From positions 21,840-85,839 of the forward strand of contig NZ_JACSUD010000011.1 of assembly GCF_014385435.1 (NCBI RefSeq): a stretch of DNA of 64,000 nucleotides, written 5' to 3'. The notes under the pieces are model-generated. The model had not been told where the DNA came from, did not search any database, and saw only the letters and a list, made by a program, of their open reading frames with translations. This DNA comes from Alloprevotella sp. Lung230 (GTDB lineage Bacteria > Bacteroidota > Bacteroidia > Bacteroidales > Bacteroidaceae). The position numbers and the translations under genes are program-made. This document shows, in pieces, positions 17,901 to 24,766 of the stretch. Positions within the stretch are counted from its first letter, which is position 1. Each line of letters begins with the position of its first letter.

Positions 17901-18366
17901 TGTAGAGAAAACCCTGATCCGCCGTGGGGTCATCGCTGTAGAGGTTGATATACATCAAGATGTTGGGCTCTTCGCGAGAGATTTTCACCCCTTCTCGGAT
18001 CACCTCAGGCGGCAACTTGTTCGTGGCAGACGACACGCGGTTTTGCACATTCACAGCGTCCACATTGGGGTCTGTGCCCAACTTGAAGATCACGTTGAGT
18101 GCTGCTTCACCGTCATTGCCGGCATCGCTCTCTATGTATTTCATCCCTGGCACACCATTGAGGGCTTGTTCCAAGGGGATGATCACTGATTTCACCAACA
18201 ATTCGTTGTTCGCTCCGGGATAGTTCGCCACCACATTCACCTTTGGGGGCGAAATGGAGGGAAACTGCGTCACCGGCAGATTGAACAACGCCAACACGCC
18301 AATGAAGGCGATGACCAGCGACACCACAATCGACAACACTGGTCGGCGAATAAAGATCTTAAACAT
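14974..18366 (-). CDS. RND multidrug efflux pump, inner-membrane subunit (AcrB type)
   Basis: A proton-driven transporter of the HAE1 family, 1130 residues and therefore about 80 longer than usual. It starts MFKIFIRRPVLSIVVSLVIAF. The central pair VDDAIVVIEAVNVEMLR marks transmembrane helix 4, whose aspartates carry protons. GPEGMFYRQFSITMASSI and LLGKNAVLMVEYAVQ are further family signatures. The C-terminus holds a tail of five-residue units such as AQDDF, AQDDS and TQDDA, ending DDDDEKK, encoded by 15-bp tandem repeats at about 15016-15105. That acidic tail is not a normal part of the family. The gene lies between the adaptor and channel genes. Confidence 0.95.
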   Translation of the reverse strand: MFKIFIRRPVLSIVVSLVIAFIGVLALFNLPVTQFPSISPPKVNVVANYPGANNELLVKSVIIPLEQALNGVPGMKYIESDAGNDGEAALNVIFKLGTDPNVDAVNVQNRVSSATNKLPPEVIREGVKISREEPNILMYINLYSDDPTADQGFLYNYFDINIAPELLRVDGVGDLDILGTRNYAMRVWLHPDKMMSYGLSTDDVRDALEDQNVEVSPGKLGESGGLRPQVKEYVLKYPGRYTTEDEYKNIIIKSTKGGNAVRLKDIADVHLGNEVYDIYSSFNGRPSAAVTLKQAYGSNARDVIGKVKAAMARLQKDMPKGMHYEVSYDVSRFLDASIEKVIHTLFEAFVLVGIVVFVFLGDWRASVIPILAIPISLLGSFIAMMVFNITLNMISLFALVMAIGIVVDDAIVVIEAVNVEMLRNKLSPVEATEKAMKEISGAIIAISLVMASVFIPVAFMGGPEGMFYRQFSITMASSILFSAFVALTLTPALCALILTKEQEHNVKLGFVGKALQRFNARFDRGSQRYERVVRRTVRMKALTLGAILACCGLAYWVNLGLPSGFIPQEDQGMIYAVVETPPGSTIERTNAAAQAFLKIAKEEEGVESVSSLAGFEILSEGTSANSGSCLINLKDWKHRKRTAKEIIRDLEEKCKTITQANIEFFEPPSIPGYGAASGFELRLLDKTGKNDYHEMERVSKDFVKELRKRPEIGNAFTFYSASYPQFMLHVDDNAALQKGVQPGKALENLSILVGSDYQTGFIRFGKPYKVIVQAAPQYRDFPEHLMGLYTKNEDGEMVPYADFMSLSRTYGMSEITRHNLYNSSEVTGAQAAGYSSGQALRAIQEVAQRTLPKGYDYDWAGISKDEAEQGNTAIIIFMVCLVFVYLILAAQYENFLLPVPVIIFLPVGILGAFLLLKICGLENNIYAQIALVMLIGLLGKNAVLMVEYAVQRKNAGESIVQAAISAAVARFRPILMTSIAFVAGLLPLVFATGAGAIGNRTIGTAAVGGMLLGTLGGLVLIPGLYYLFAGMADKLVHYQKEKPLSEEKDVAYRKRRATKTGDDEVFFLEELSVEDLSRQHSAQAAEGAAQDEIAQDDLEQNDLAQDDFAQDDSTQDDAQNVQEDDDDEKK
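15016..15105 (-). repeat. 15-bp coding minisatellite in the pump C-terminus
   Basis: About six imperfect copies of an AAATCATCTTGCGCC-like unit (plus-strand reading) encode (A/T/E)Q(D/N)D(L/F/S/A). The unit length is a multiple of three, so copy number can change without a frameshift. Confidence 0.8.
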
Positions 18367-18378
18367 AAGCGTTGGTTT

Positions 18379-19464
18379 TTAGTCTGCGCTGAGTTGATTC
18401 ATTTTCATTGCCGTGCGAGGGTCCACTGTTTTGAAGCGCACCACATCGCCATCGTTCAGTTTTTGGAGACCATCCACCAAATAGCGTTCACCAGCCGAGA
18501 GACCACTGTTCACGACATAGCCCCCCGAAAATTCTGCCCCAATCGTCACTGCACGTTGGTGTACACGGCGTTGCTTGTCCACCACAAACACATATTTGCG
18601 ATCTTGCTCCTCAAACACTGCCACTTGGGGTATCATCAGCGCGTTGCGCTTCTTCACCATCAACCGCACCGTCCCCATCTCGCCATTGCGCAGCAAATTG
18701 TCGGGATTGGCAAACTCCGCCCGCATCGCAATCGTCCCTGTGCTTGCATCAAACTGTCCACCCAGATCCACAATGCGGCCTTGCGCACCAAACACATCGC
18801 CGTTGGCCAACACCAGTTGCAGACCACTCTGCGTGTAGCGTTCAGGGTGCAGGCGATAGTCCAAATAGTCCGTTTCCGAGATGTTGAAATACACCATCAC
18901 TCGGCGGTTGTCCGACAAACTCGTGAGCAAATCGCCATCGTCCACCAGACTCCCCACTTTGAGCGGAATGCGTCCCAAAATGCCCGAAAACGGTGCTTTG
19001 ATGAGCGACAAATGTTTGCGCTTCACGGCCAATTGATAGTCCGCCTCTGCACTCCGCAGTTTCGCCTCTGCCATACGCTTCGCATTGACCGACACCACCT
19101 TGTTGTCCGCCAGTTTCGTCACATTTTGCAGGTCAATCCTCGTTTGTTCCATCTCCGCCTTCGCCTTGGCAATTTCCTCATCCACGCCCACGGCAGCAAT
19201 TCGAAAGAGGGGTTGTCCGGCTTTCACATATTGTCCTTCGCTCACGTAGGCCGTTTGCAACAGCCCCTTCTGTTGGGAGCGAATCTCCACGTTGCGCAGC
19301 GAATTGATGTTGGCGGCATAGTCTTTGGGCAAATCGATGCTGTCCACCAGCGGGGTAGTGGCAGTGTAGGTGGTTTCCACCTGCTGTTCCGCTTTTTTTT
19401 GGCAGGCGGTCATCGTGAAGAGACCAGCGCAGAGTGCGGAGAGCAAAAATTGTTTCATCTTCAT
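18379..19464 (-). CDS. RND efflux periplasmic adaptor (AcrA/MexA type)
   Basis: The membrane-fusion protein of the pump, 361 residues. The start at 19464 (MKMKQFLLSALCAGLFTMTAC) gives a lipoprotein signal with lipobox MTAC; the longer upstream frame has no signal peptide. Two lipoyl half-motifs flank a coiled hairpin: EIRSQQKGLLQTAYVSEGQYVKAGQPLFRI and LSLIKAPFSGILGRIPLKVGSLVDDGDLL. A beta-barrel and membrane-proximal domain follow. It is the first gene of the adaptor-pump-channel operon, 12 nt before the pump gene. No regulator gene lies next to it. Confidence 0.93.
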   Translation of the reverse strand: MKMKQFLLSALCAGLFTMTACQKKAEQQVETTYTATTPLVDSIDLPKDYAANINSLRNVEIRSQQKGLLQTAYVSEGQYVKAGQPLFRIAAVGVDEEIAKAKAEMEQTRIDLQNVTKLADNKVVSVNAKRMAEAKLRSAEADYQLAVKRKHLSLIKAPFSGILGRIPLKVGSLVDDGDLLTSLSDNRRVMVYFNISETDYLDYRLHPERYTQSGLQLVLANGDVFGAQGRIVDLGGQFDASTGTIAMRAEFANPDNLLRNGEMGTVRLMVKKRNALMIPQVAVFEEQDRKYVFVVDKQRRVHQRAVTIGAEFSGGYVVNSGLSAGERYLVDGLQKLNDGDVVRFKTVDPRTAMKMNQLSAD

Positions 19465-19642
19465 TGTTTGAAATAGCGTCTTAATTGCACAAAGGTCTTG
19501 TTCGACTCTTTGTTGCAAAGTCCTGTAAGGAAATGAGGGAGGCAGTGCCTTGGATTTCATCCTTCGTTTTCTCGCCATGGCATAACTCAAGCAAGCTCGA
19601 TTATGCTCATTTGGCTTAACGAAAACGTTCCGATTGCGAGAG

Positions 19643-19650
19643 CAAAACTA
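19643..19650 (-). promoter_or_regulatory. -7 box for the efflux operon
   Basis: TAGTTTTG on the minus strand implies a leader of about 170 nt before the adaptor start. The rest of 19465-19850 shows no gene. Confidence 0.45.
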
Positions 19651-19850
19651 CATTTTTCCGTTTACCCTCCCTCAGTGCGATAGTAAAAAAAATGTTAGTC
19701 CGCTGTGTTTCGTTTCATTTTGTGGTGCTAGCCCCTCCAAATTGCGATTGGAGTTTACAATATCGGCTTTTAGACGTTAGAGATTAGACGTTAGAGGGTC
19801 GCAGACCCTTTTATGCTCGCCCCGACAAGCGGGGCTCGATTCCTCGGAGG

Positions 19851-19930
19851 GCTAGTGCTTCTAGTCTTTCTAGAGCTTCTAGAGTTTCTAGTCTTTCTAG
19901 AGTTTTCTAGTTTTTCTAGAGCTTATAGTC
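19851..19930. repeat. CTAGAG-rich tandem repeat
   Basis: Degenerate units of about 9-10 bp built on TTTCTAGAG/TTTCTAGT are repeated eight or so times. The XbaI-like hexamer TCTAGA occurs several times. Confidence 0.75.
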
Positions 19931-19959
19931 CAACCGCGCAGCCCGAGCCACTTCGTGGC

Positions 19960-20020
19960 GAGCGAAAATGGGTCCGTGACCCCGAGCGAAAAAGGGTCCG
20001 CGACCCCGAGCGAAAACGGG
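19960..20020. repeat. 24-bp tandem repeat
   Basis: Two and a half copies of a 24-bp unit starting GAGCGAAAAnGGGTCC begin at 19960, 19984 and 20008. It directly precedes a second copy of the hairpin sequence seen at 11631-11653. Confidence 0.8.
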
Positions 20021-20024
20021 TAGT

Positions 20025-20049
20025 ACTTTCAAAATCGAAGTGCAAAAAA
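20025..20049. repeat. Second copy of the ACTTTCAAAATCGAAGTG hairpin
   Basis: Identical over 25 nt to 11634-11658, including the trailing A-run. Confidence 0.75.
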
Positions 20050-20183
20050 TCCCTCTGTTTTCCATAGGTTCTAATCTATGAAAAACACCTGGGGAGGCCT
20101 TCGCGGCCGGGGCGAGCAGCCCCAAGAGCGATACCAGCAATACGAAAAAAGGAGTTCCCCTTTGAGAACTCCTCGAGATTAAT

Positions 20184-20191
20184 TATCTTTG
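20184..20191 (+). promoter_or_regulatory. -7 box before the IS30 fragment
   Basis: TATCTTTG is 8 nt before the ATG at 20200. This is unusually close and may be a relic of the element's promoter. Confidence 0.4.
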
Positions 20192-20199
20192 TATTGCTT

Positions 20200-20298
20200 A
20201 TGTATAAACAACTAACCTCAGAGCAAAGGTCGCAAATCTTTGCCTTACTGCAAAGAAAATGCCCAAGAAAAGAGATCGCACGTATCGTGGGAACCCGT
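20200..20298 (+). pseudogene. IS30-family transposase, N-terminal remnant
   Basis: MYKQLTSEQRSQIFALLQRK followed by EIARIVG matches the N-terminal helix-turn-helix of IS30 transposases. The similarity stops after about 30 residues. The frame stays open to 20535, but the remaining residues are a shadow of a DUF2752 sequence read in another frame, so this is a fragment and not a working transposase. Confidence 0.75.
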
Positions 20299-20300
20299 AG

Positions 20301-20579
20301 AGTCAACCTTGTATATTTCGTTCTGCAACGGGGTATAGTTGTCCAGGCTGTGGTGCTCAAAGGGTTATTCATTCCTTGCTGCACGGGCACTTTGCAGAAG
20401 CTATCAGCTACAATTATTTTCTTCCTTTTGTTGCAGTGTTTTTGCTTGTTTTTCAGAGCCTTAGTTTTTTTGAAAAGGGTAAAGTTATTCGTACCAGACT
20501 TTCGAGCACTTCTGCTATCTTTGTCTATGTGTTGATAACCCTTTTCTGGGTCATCATCCGAAATTTATATCAGTGCTAA
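20301..20579 (+). pseudogene. DUF2752 membrane protein, N-terminally truncated
   Basis: In the frame starting right after a TAG at 20298, the sequence reads PCIFRSATGYSCPGCGAQR, then SLLHGHFAEAISYNYFLP and a hydrophobic tail to the stop at 20579. The CPxC/CPGCG-x-QR and LLHG pattern is the DUF2752 signature. The usual upstream part, with the first hydrophobic segment, is missing and replaced by the IS30 scrap. No start codon precedes the CPGCG motif; the first in-frame ATG-like start is at 20376. DUF2752 genes commonly neighbour TM2-domain genes, as here. Confidence 0.7.
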
Positions 20580-20595
20580 CTACTTCATTCCACTG

Positions 20596-20640
20596 AAAAT
20601 AGCCGTACCAATGCAGAGTATTGGTACGGCTATTTTTATT
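20596..20640. terminator. Bidirectional terminator
   Basis: A perfect 17-bp stem (AAAATAGCCGTACCAAT, 20596-20612, with 20619-20635) ends in T-runs on both strands. It separates the DUF2752 fragment from the TM2 gene, which is convergent. Confidence 0.88.
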
Positions 20641-20700
20641 CTTCACCATCAAATTTTGTTGATGGCTAATTCAATGTGTAAGACAGTACATAAGTACCAC

Positions 20701-21048
20701 TTAAGCATATTGACTAAGGGCAAGGAGCATTGATTGATAATTCTTCTCGCGAGTTGCATCCATAATCAAGAATAAATCGATGATAGCCCAAATTCCACAG
20801 CCGCCAGCGGTGAGAAGTTTTCCAACTCCGAGACCAACGTCACCGATGTAGAAGCGATCGACTCCGAGACCGCCTGCAAAGAGAGAAATCAATAATACTG
20901 TTGTTGGGTCTTTCAAATCAGAAGCTAAGAAAGGTACACTTGCAGTTTCTGGGAGTTGCAGCATGCGATTGCGCAAGTCTACACACTGTTGTGCAGTAAA
21001 ATATTTGGAATTTGCTGCAAAAAAGTTGTTGATTTGATTAGCATCCAT
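20701..21048 (-). CDS. TM2 domain-containing membrane protein
   Basis: A 115-residue inner-membrane protein. Residues 1-45 form a soluble N-terminal part, then KDPTTVLLISLFAGGLGVDRFYIGDVGLGVGKLLTAGGCGIWAIIDLFLIM contains the two transmembrane helices and the GxDRFYxG loop that define TM2. Function in bacteria is unknown. The gene is complete, unlike the DUF2752 fragment next to it. Confidence 0.9.
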   Translation of the reverse strand: MDANQINNFFAANSKYFTAQQCVDLRNRMLQLPETASVPFLASDLKDPTTVLLISLFAGGLGVDRFYIGDVGLGVGKLLTAGGCGIWAIIDLFLIMDATREKNYQSMLLALSQYA

Positions 21049-21129
21049 TGGTTAAATATTTTTAAGATGTGAATGTGCTGTGCTAATTTAGTGATAATGT
21101 TGGTTCCGACAAAGTGAAAGTGTATTTTT

Positions 21130-21273
21130 TATTGCTGTCTGGTAAAAGTTTTCTTGCAGTAAAAAATAAGGCTGAAATCCTCTTGCAGGATTTCAGCCTA
21201 TTTTGTTACTTTGCTTGTTGCAAAAAAACGCTAGTAACATGAGCAAAAGTACACATTTTACCGGACAGCAATA
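21130..21273. mobile_element. MITE-like element, 144 bp
   Basis: Terminal inverted repeats TATTGCTGTCTGGTAAAA (21130-21147) and its complement at 21256-21273 differ at one position. Inside are a 12-bp perfect hairpin (21170-21198) and no gene. A partial copy lies at 11560-11630. Termini like this suggest a non-autonomous derivative of an insertion sequence, but the parent is not in the window. Confidence 0.75.
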
Positions 21274-21307
21274 GCTCAAAATGAATGGAGACAAGGATTG
21301 TAGTCAT

Positions 21308-21329
21308 TCATTTTGAGCACCTATTTATG
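21308..21329 (-). repeat. MITE-end-like motif, solo copy
   Basis: CATTTTGAGCACCTATTTAT is close to the terminal repeat of the 59151-59346 element, in reverse orientation. It lies just beyond the manA stop. Confidence 0.45.
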
Positions 21330-21349
21330 TTCTTAAGTGGAGAGGGAGG

Positions 21350-22327
21350 TCAGAAAACGTAGGTCTCGATGCAGGAGAAACGCTCGCAGTCGTGGGGTTC
21401 GATGCGGACACTACGATTGGTGGCCGGGAAGAGGATGCTTTCACCGGCACGCAGGGTGCTGGTGTTGCCCTCGCTGTCGATGAGGCGGGCAGCCCCTTCG
21501 AAAGCCACGAAGATGACAAAGGAGTCGATGTCCGAGAAGTCCGTTTCCACCGGCTGGGTGCAACGGTAGAGAGAGGTGGTGAACTCGGGGTGCGACTCCA
21601 GCACAACGCGGGCATTGTCGCGGGGCGTGTAGTGCGTGCGGTAGTCGGGACGCGAGGTGAAGTTGAGCGCTTGTCGGGCCTGTTCGGTGTGGAGCGGACG
21701 TTTTTGTCCGGAGGCATCGACGCGGTCGAAGTCGTAGACGCGGTAGGTGAGGTCGCTCGACTGCTGGATTTCCACGATGAAATTGCCGGCACCGATGCTG
21801 TGGATTTGTCCGGCGGGCAGGAAGAAGCAGTCGCCGGGGCGGGTGTTGTAGTGGGCGAGTGCCTCGGTGAAGCGGCCTTCGGCCATCAGTTGGTCGTAGG
21901 CCTCCGGCGAGAGGTCGCGGTTGAAACCCGAAAAAAGTTCTGCGCCTTCGTGCGTGCCAACCACGTACCACATCTCCGTCTTTCCGAAGGGTTTGCCTTC
22001 CACACGCTGTGCCATGGCATCGTCGGGGTGCACCTGGATGGAGAGGGCTTGGTCGGCGCTGATGAACTTGATGAGGAGGGGGAAGTCGGTGCCGAAGCGC
22101 TCGAAGTTGCGCCGACCGATGAGTTTTTCGCCATCGCGCTCGATGAGCCGGGCGAGGGTCATGCCTCGGTCGGGGCCTTCAGCCACCAGACTTTCGTCGC
22201 CGGGCACGCCAGAGATTTCCCAACTTTCGCCCACGAGTTCGGGCGAGGAAAGACCTTTGAGCTGCACGATGTCGCGACCGCCCCAAAGGGGAGTTTTCAG
22301 TACGGGTTGAAATTTGTAGGGTGTCAT
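21350..22327 (-). CDS. manA: Mannose-6-phosphate isomerase, class I
   Basis: Interconverts mannose-6-phosphate and fructose-6-phosphate in the cytosol. It has 325 residues, the short Bacteroidetes form. Zinc-site and active-site stretches are FISADQALSIQVHPDD, GKTEMWYVV and LPAGQIHSIGAGNFIVEIQQSSD, followed by TYRVYDFDR. The ATG at 22327 is 41 nt after the rsh stop, so it is probably the last gene of the par-mltD-rsh transcript. Confidence 0.93.
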   Translation of the reverse strand: MTPYKFQPVLKTPLWGGRDIVQLKGLSSPELVGESWEISGVPGDESLVAEGPDRGMTLARLIERDGEKLIGRRNFERFGTDFPLLIKFISADQALSIQVHPDDAMAQRVEGKPFGKTEMWYVVGTHEGAELFSGFNRDLSPEAYDQLMAEGRFTEALAHYNTRPGDCFFLPAGQIHSIGAGNFIVEIQQSSDLTYRVYDFDRVDASGQKRPLHTEQARQALNFTSRPDYRTHYTPRDNARVVLESHPEFTTSLYRCTQPVETDFSDIDSFVIFVAFEGAARLIDSEGNTSTLRAGESILFPATNRSVRIEPHDCERFSCIETYVF

Positions 22328-22368
22328 AGGATAAGTTTTTTAGGGAAGAGAAGCAATGCTGTCGGAAC

Positions 22369-24672
22369 TTAGGGTGTCGCGAGGCGCACGGCTTTGGAAA
22401 CTTGCGGAATGGCCGTAAGATGTGCCGTGAGGCGGCGCACATCGTCGGTGTTGTGGAGGGCGATGATGAGGTTGCCCTGGAAGATGCCGTCGTGGGCCGT
22501 GAGACTGATGGCGCGGAGATCAAAGTCGGGAAACTCCGTCAGAATGTCGGTGATGGAGCGGAGCACCCCTTGTGCCGAGCCCTCGTTGCCAATGGGCGTT
22601 TTGGCGTCTACGCCTTCCAGATAGATGTTGGTTTCGAAGGTGCGCACCGTGCTGCGGGCGGTGTCCCATTGCGCGGCAATGATGTTGTTGCCGTCCCGGG
22701 TCTTGTGTTTGAGGGCCAGCGGGCAGTCGCGGCGGTGGATTTCGAGGGTGTGTCGCGGAGTGATGTAGCCCATCACCTCATCGCCGCAAATGGGGTTGCA
22801 GTGGGGGCAGCAGACAGACTGTTCGAGCACGGCATCGGTGAGGAGGAGGGTCTCCTTGCGGTTGAGTTGCTTGACAAAATCGGTCGTGGCGGTGGGCAGT
22901 TGTTGCGGAGCCGGAAGGGGTTGTGCTTTGAGAAACGGCACAAAGCGTCGCCAACCTCGCGAGGGCTGAGTGCTCTTGCCGCGCAGATAGGCCAAGTCGA
23001 GTGGTGAGAGGGTGAGCGCCCCTTCGCCCAGCGCTTGGAGGAAAGCCGCCGGCGTGTCGAAATGGTGGAAGTCCTTGAGTTTGTTGATGAGTGCGGCCGT
23101 CGGTTCGAAGTCGTGCTTGCGCAAGAAGTCGTTGAGGAGGTCTTCGCCTTGTTTTTGCCTTTCGCGAGCGGTGCGGCGCAGTGCGGCAGCGATTTTTCCT
23201 TTGGCCTTTCCTGTGGTGACATAGGAGAGCCACTCGGTGCGGATGGTGGGCGTCTGGGAAGTGAGGATTTCAATTTGGTCGCCGCTGGTGAGGCGGTGGC
23301 TCATCGGGACGAGGTGGTGGTTGACTTTTGCACCGATGCAGTGACTGCCAATCATGGTGTGGATGGCAAAGGCAAAGTCGAGCACGGTGGCGCCTTGTGG
23401 GAGGGTGATGATTTCGCCCTTGGGGGTGAAGACGTTGAGCTCGCGGGCAAAGAGGTTGAGCTTGATGGTGTCGAGCAGGTCGAGCGTGTCGGGCTGTGGG
23501 TCGTCGAGGATTTCCTTGATGGAGTTGATCCACGTGTCGAGTTCATGCTCATCGTAGGCCGCGTTCTTGTCCTTATACTTCCAGTGGGCGGCAAATCCCC
23601 CTTCGGCAATGTCGTCCATGCGGTCGGAGCGGATTTGCACCTCAATCCACTTGCCTTGGTGGGACATGAAGGTGTTGTGGAGGGCCTGGTAGCCGTTGGC
23701 TTTGGGAGTGGAGAGCCAGTCGCGGAAGCGCGAGGGATGCGGCTTGTAGATTTGCGTGAGTGCGGCGTAGATGCGGTAGCACTCATCGATTTCCTGTTGG
23801 CGGTCGCGAGGTCGGAAGATGATGCGGATGGCCAAGATGTCGTAGACCTCCTCAAAGGGGATGTTCTTGCGCTGCATCTTCTGCCAGATGCTGTAAGGGC
23901 TCTTGATGCGGGCTTTGAGTTCGTAGTCCACGTCCATCCGGTCGAGCGCCTCGCGGATGGCTGGTGTGAAGTCGTTGATGGCATCGTCGCGCTCCATCTC
24001 GGAGCGTTTGAGGTTGTCGAGCATGAGCTGATAGTCGTCGGGATGCTCGTATTTGAAGGAAAGGTCTTCCAGTTCGGTCTTGATGCGGTTGAGTCCGAGA
24101 CGGTCGGCAAGGGGCGCGAAGATGTAGAGGGTTTCGCCCACAATCTTGTACTGCTTGGAGGGCAGCATGGACGAAAGTGTGCGCATGTTGTGAAGGCGGT
24201 CGGCAATCTTGACGAGGATGACGCGGATGTCGTCGCTCATGGTGAGGAGAATCTTCTTGAACGTCTCTGCCTGCATCGAGGCGCGGTCGCCAAGGAGGCC
24301 ACCCGACACCTTGGTGACGCCTTCCACGATGTTGGCCACCTTCTCGCCGAAGAGATTGGCCACGTCTTCGCGGGTGTAGTCGGTGTCTTCGACCACATCG
24401 TGGAGCAAGGCGGCACAGATGCTCGTGGAGCCGAGTCCGATTTCACCGCAGATGATTTGTGCCACCGCGAGCGGGTGGAGGATGTAGGGTTCGCCGCTAC
24501 GCCGACGGACGCCTTTGTGAGCCGCCTTTGCAAAGTGGAAGGCGCGGGTGATGATGTCGGTCTTTTTGCGATGGGGAGAGGCGAGGTAAGTGTCCAGCAA
24601 GCGCTGGAAGGCGGCCTGGATTTTGGCTTCGTCTTGCTGTTCTTGAGGGGTGAGAGGGCGGGTTTGGTCCAT
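22369..24672 (-). CDS. Bifunctional (p)ppGpp synthetase/hydrolase (RelA/SpoT)
   Basis: Makes and degrades the stringent-response alarmone. It has 767 residues from the chosen ATG at 24672 (MDQTRPLTPQEQ); a longer frame upstream overlaps mltD. Domains in order: HD hydrolase with AALLHDVVEDTDYT (HDxxED intact), synthetase with RFRDWLSTPKANGYQALHN, TGS with VFTPKGEIITLPQGATVLDFAF, a zinc-finger-like part with CCPHCNPI and HRRDCPLAL, and a C-terminal ACT domain. The intact HD motif argues for hydrolase activity. Rather long relative to the usual 730-740. Confidence 0.93.
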   Translation of the reverse strand: MDQTRPLTPQEQQDEAKIQAAFQRLLDTYLASPHRKKTDIITRAFHFAKAAHKGVRRRSGEPYILHPLAVAQIICGEIGLGSTSICAALLHDVVEDTDYTREDVANLFGEKVANIVEGVTKVSGGLLGDRASMQAETFKKILLTMSDDIRVILVKIADRLHNMRTLSSMLPSKQYKIVGETLYIFAPLADRLGLNRIKTELEDLSFKYEHPDDYQLMLDNLKRSEMERDDAINDFTPAIREALDRMDVDYELKARIKSPYSIWQKMQRKNIPFEEVYDILAIRIIFRPRDRQQEIDECYRIYAALTQIYKPHPSRFRDWLSTPKANGYQALHNTFMSHQGKWIEVQIRSDRMDDIAEGGFAAHWKYKDKNAAYDEHELDTWINSIKEILDDPQPDTLDLLDTIKLNLFARELNVFTPKGEIITLPQGATVLDFAFAIHTMIGSHCIGAKVNHHLVPMSHRLTSGDQIEILTSQTPTIRTEWLSYVTTGKAKGKIAAALRRTARERQKQGEDLLNDFLRKHDFEPTAALINKLKDFHHFDTPAAFLQALGEGALTLSPLDLAYLRGKSTQPSRGWRRFVPFLKAQPLPAPQQLPTATTDFVKQLNRKETLLLTDAVLEQSVCCPHCNPICGDEVMGYITPRHTLEIHRRDCPLALKHKTRDGNNIIAAQWDTARSTVRTFETNIYLEGVDAKTPIGNEGSAQGVLRSITDILTEFPDFDLRAISLTAHDGIFQGNLIIALHNTDDVRRLTAHLTAIPQVSKAVRLATP

Positions 24673-24766
24673 GGGTCGAAAGGGAGGAGGGGAGAAGCGC
24701 CAAGGGCACCGGGGCAAATGGTATGGTTGCACCCAGTGCCCTTGTGTAGAGGGAGGTTGTGTTTTT

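Noticed and set aside
13567..19790. Shared CGTTAGAGATTAGA at about 13567 and 19777 as a repeat family
   Set aside because: The first copy overlaps the stop region of the channel gene, and 14 nt in two copies is too little to claim a family.
20200..20535. 113-codon gene read as a single protein
   Set aside because: Only the first 33 or so codons match IS30; beyond that the correct protein signal (DUF2752) is in another frame.
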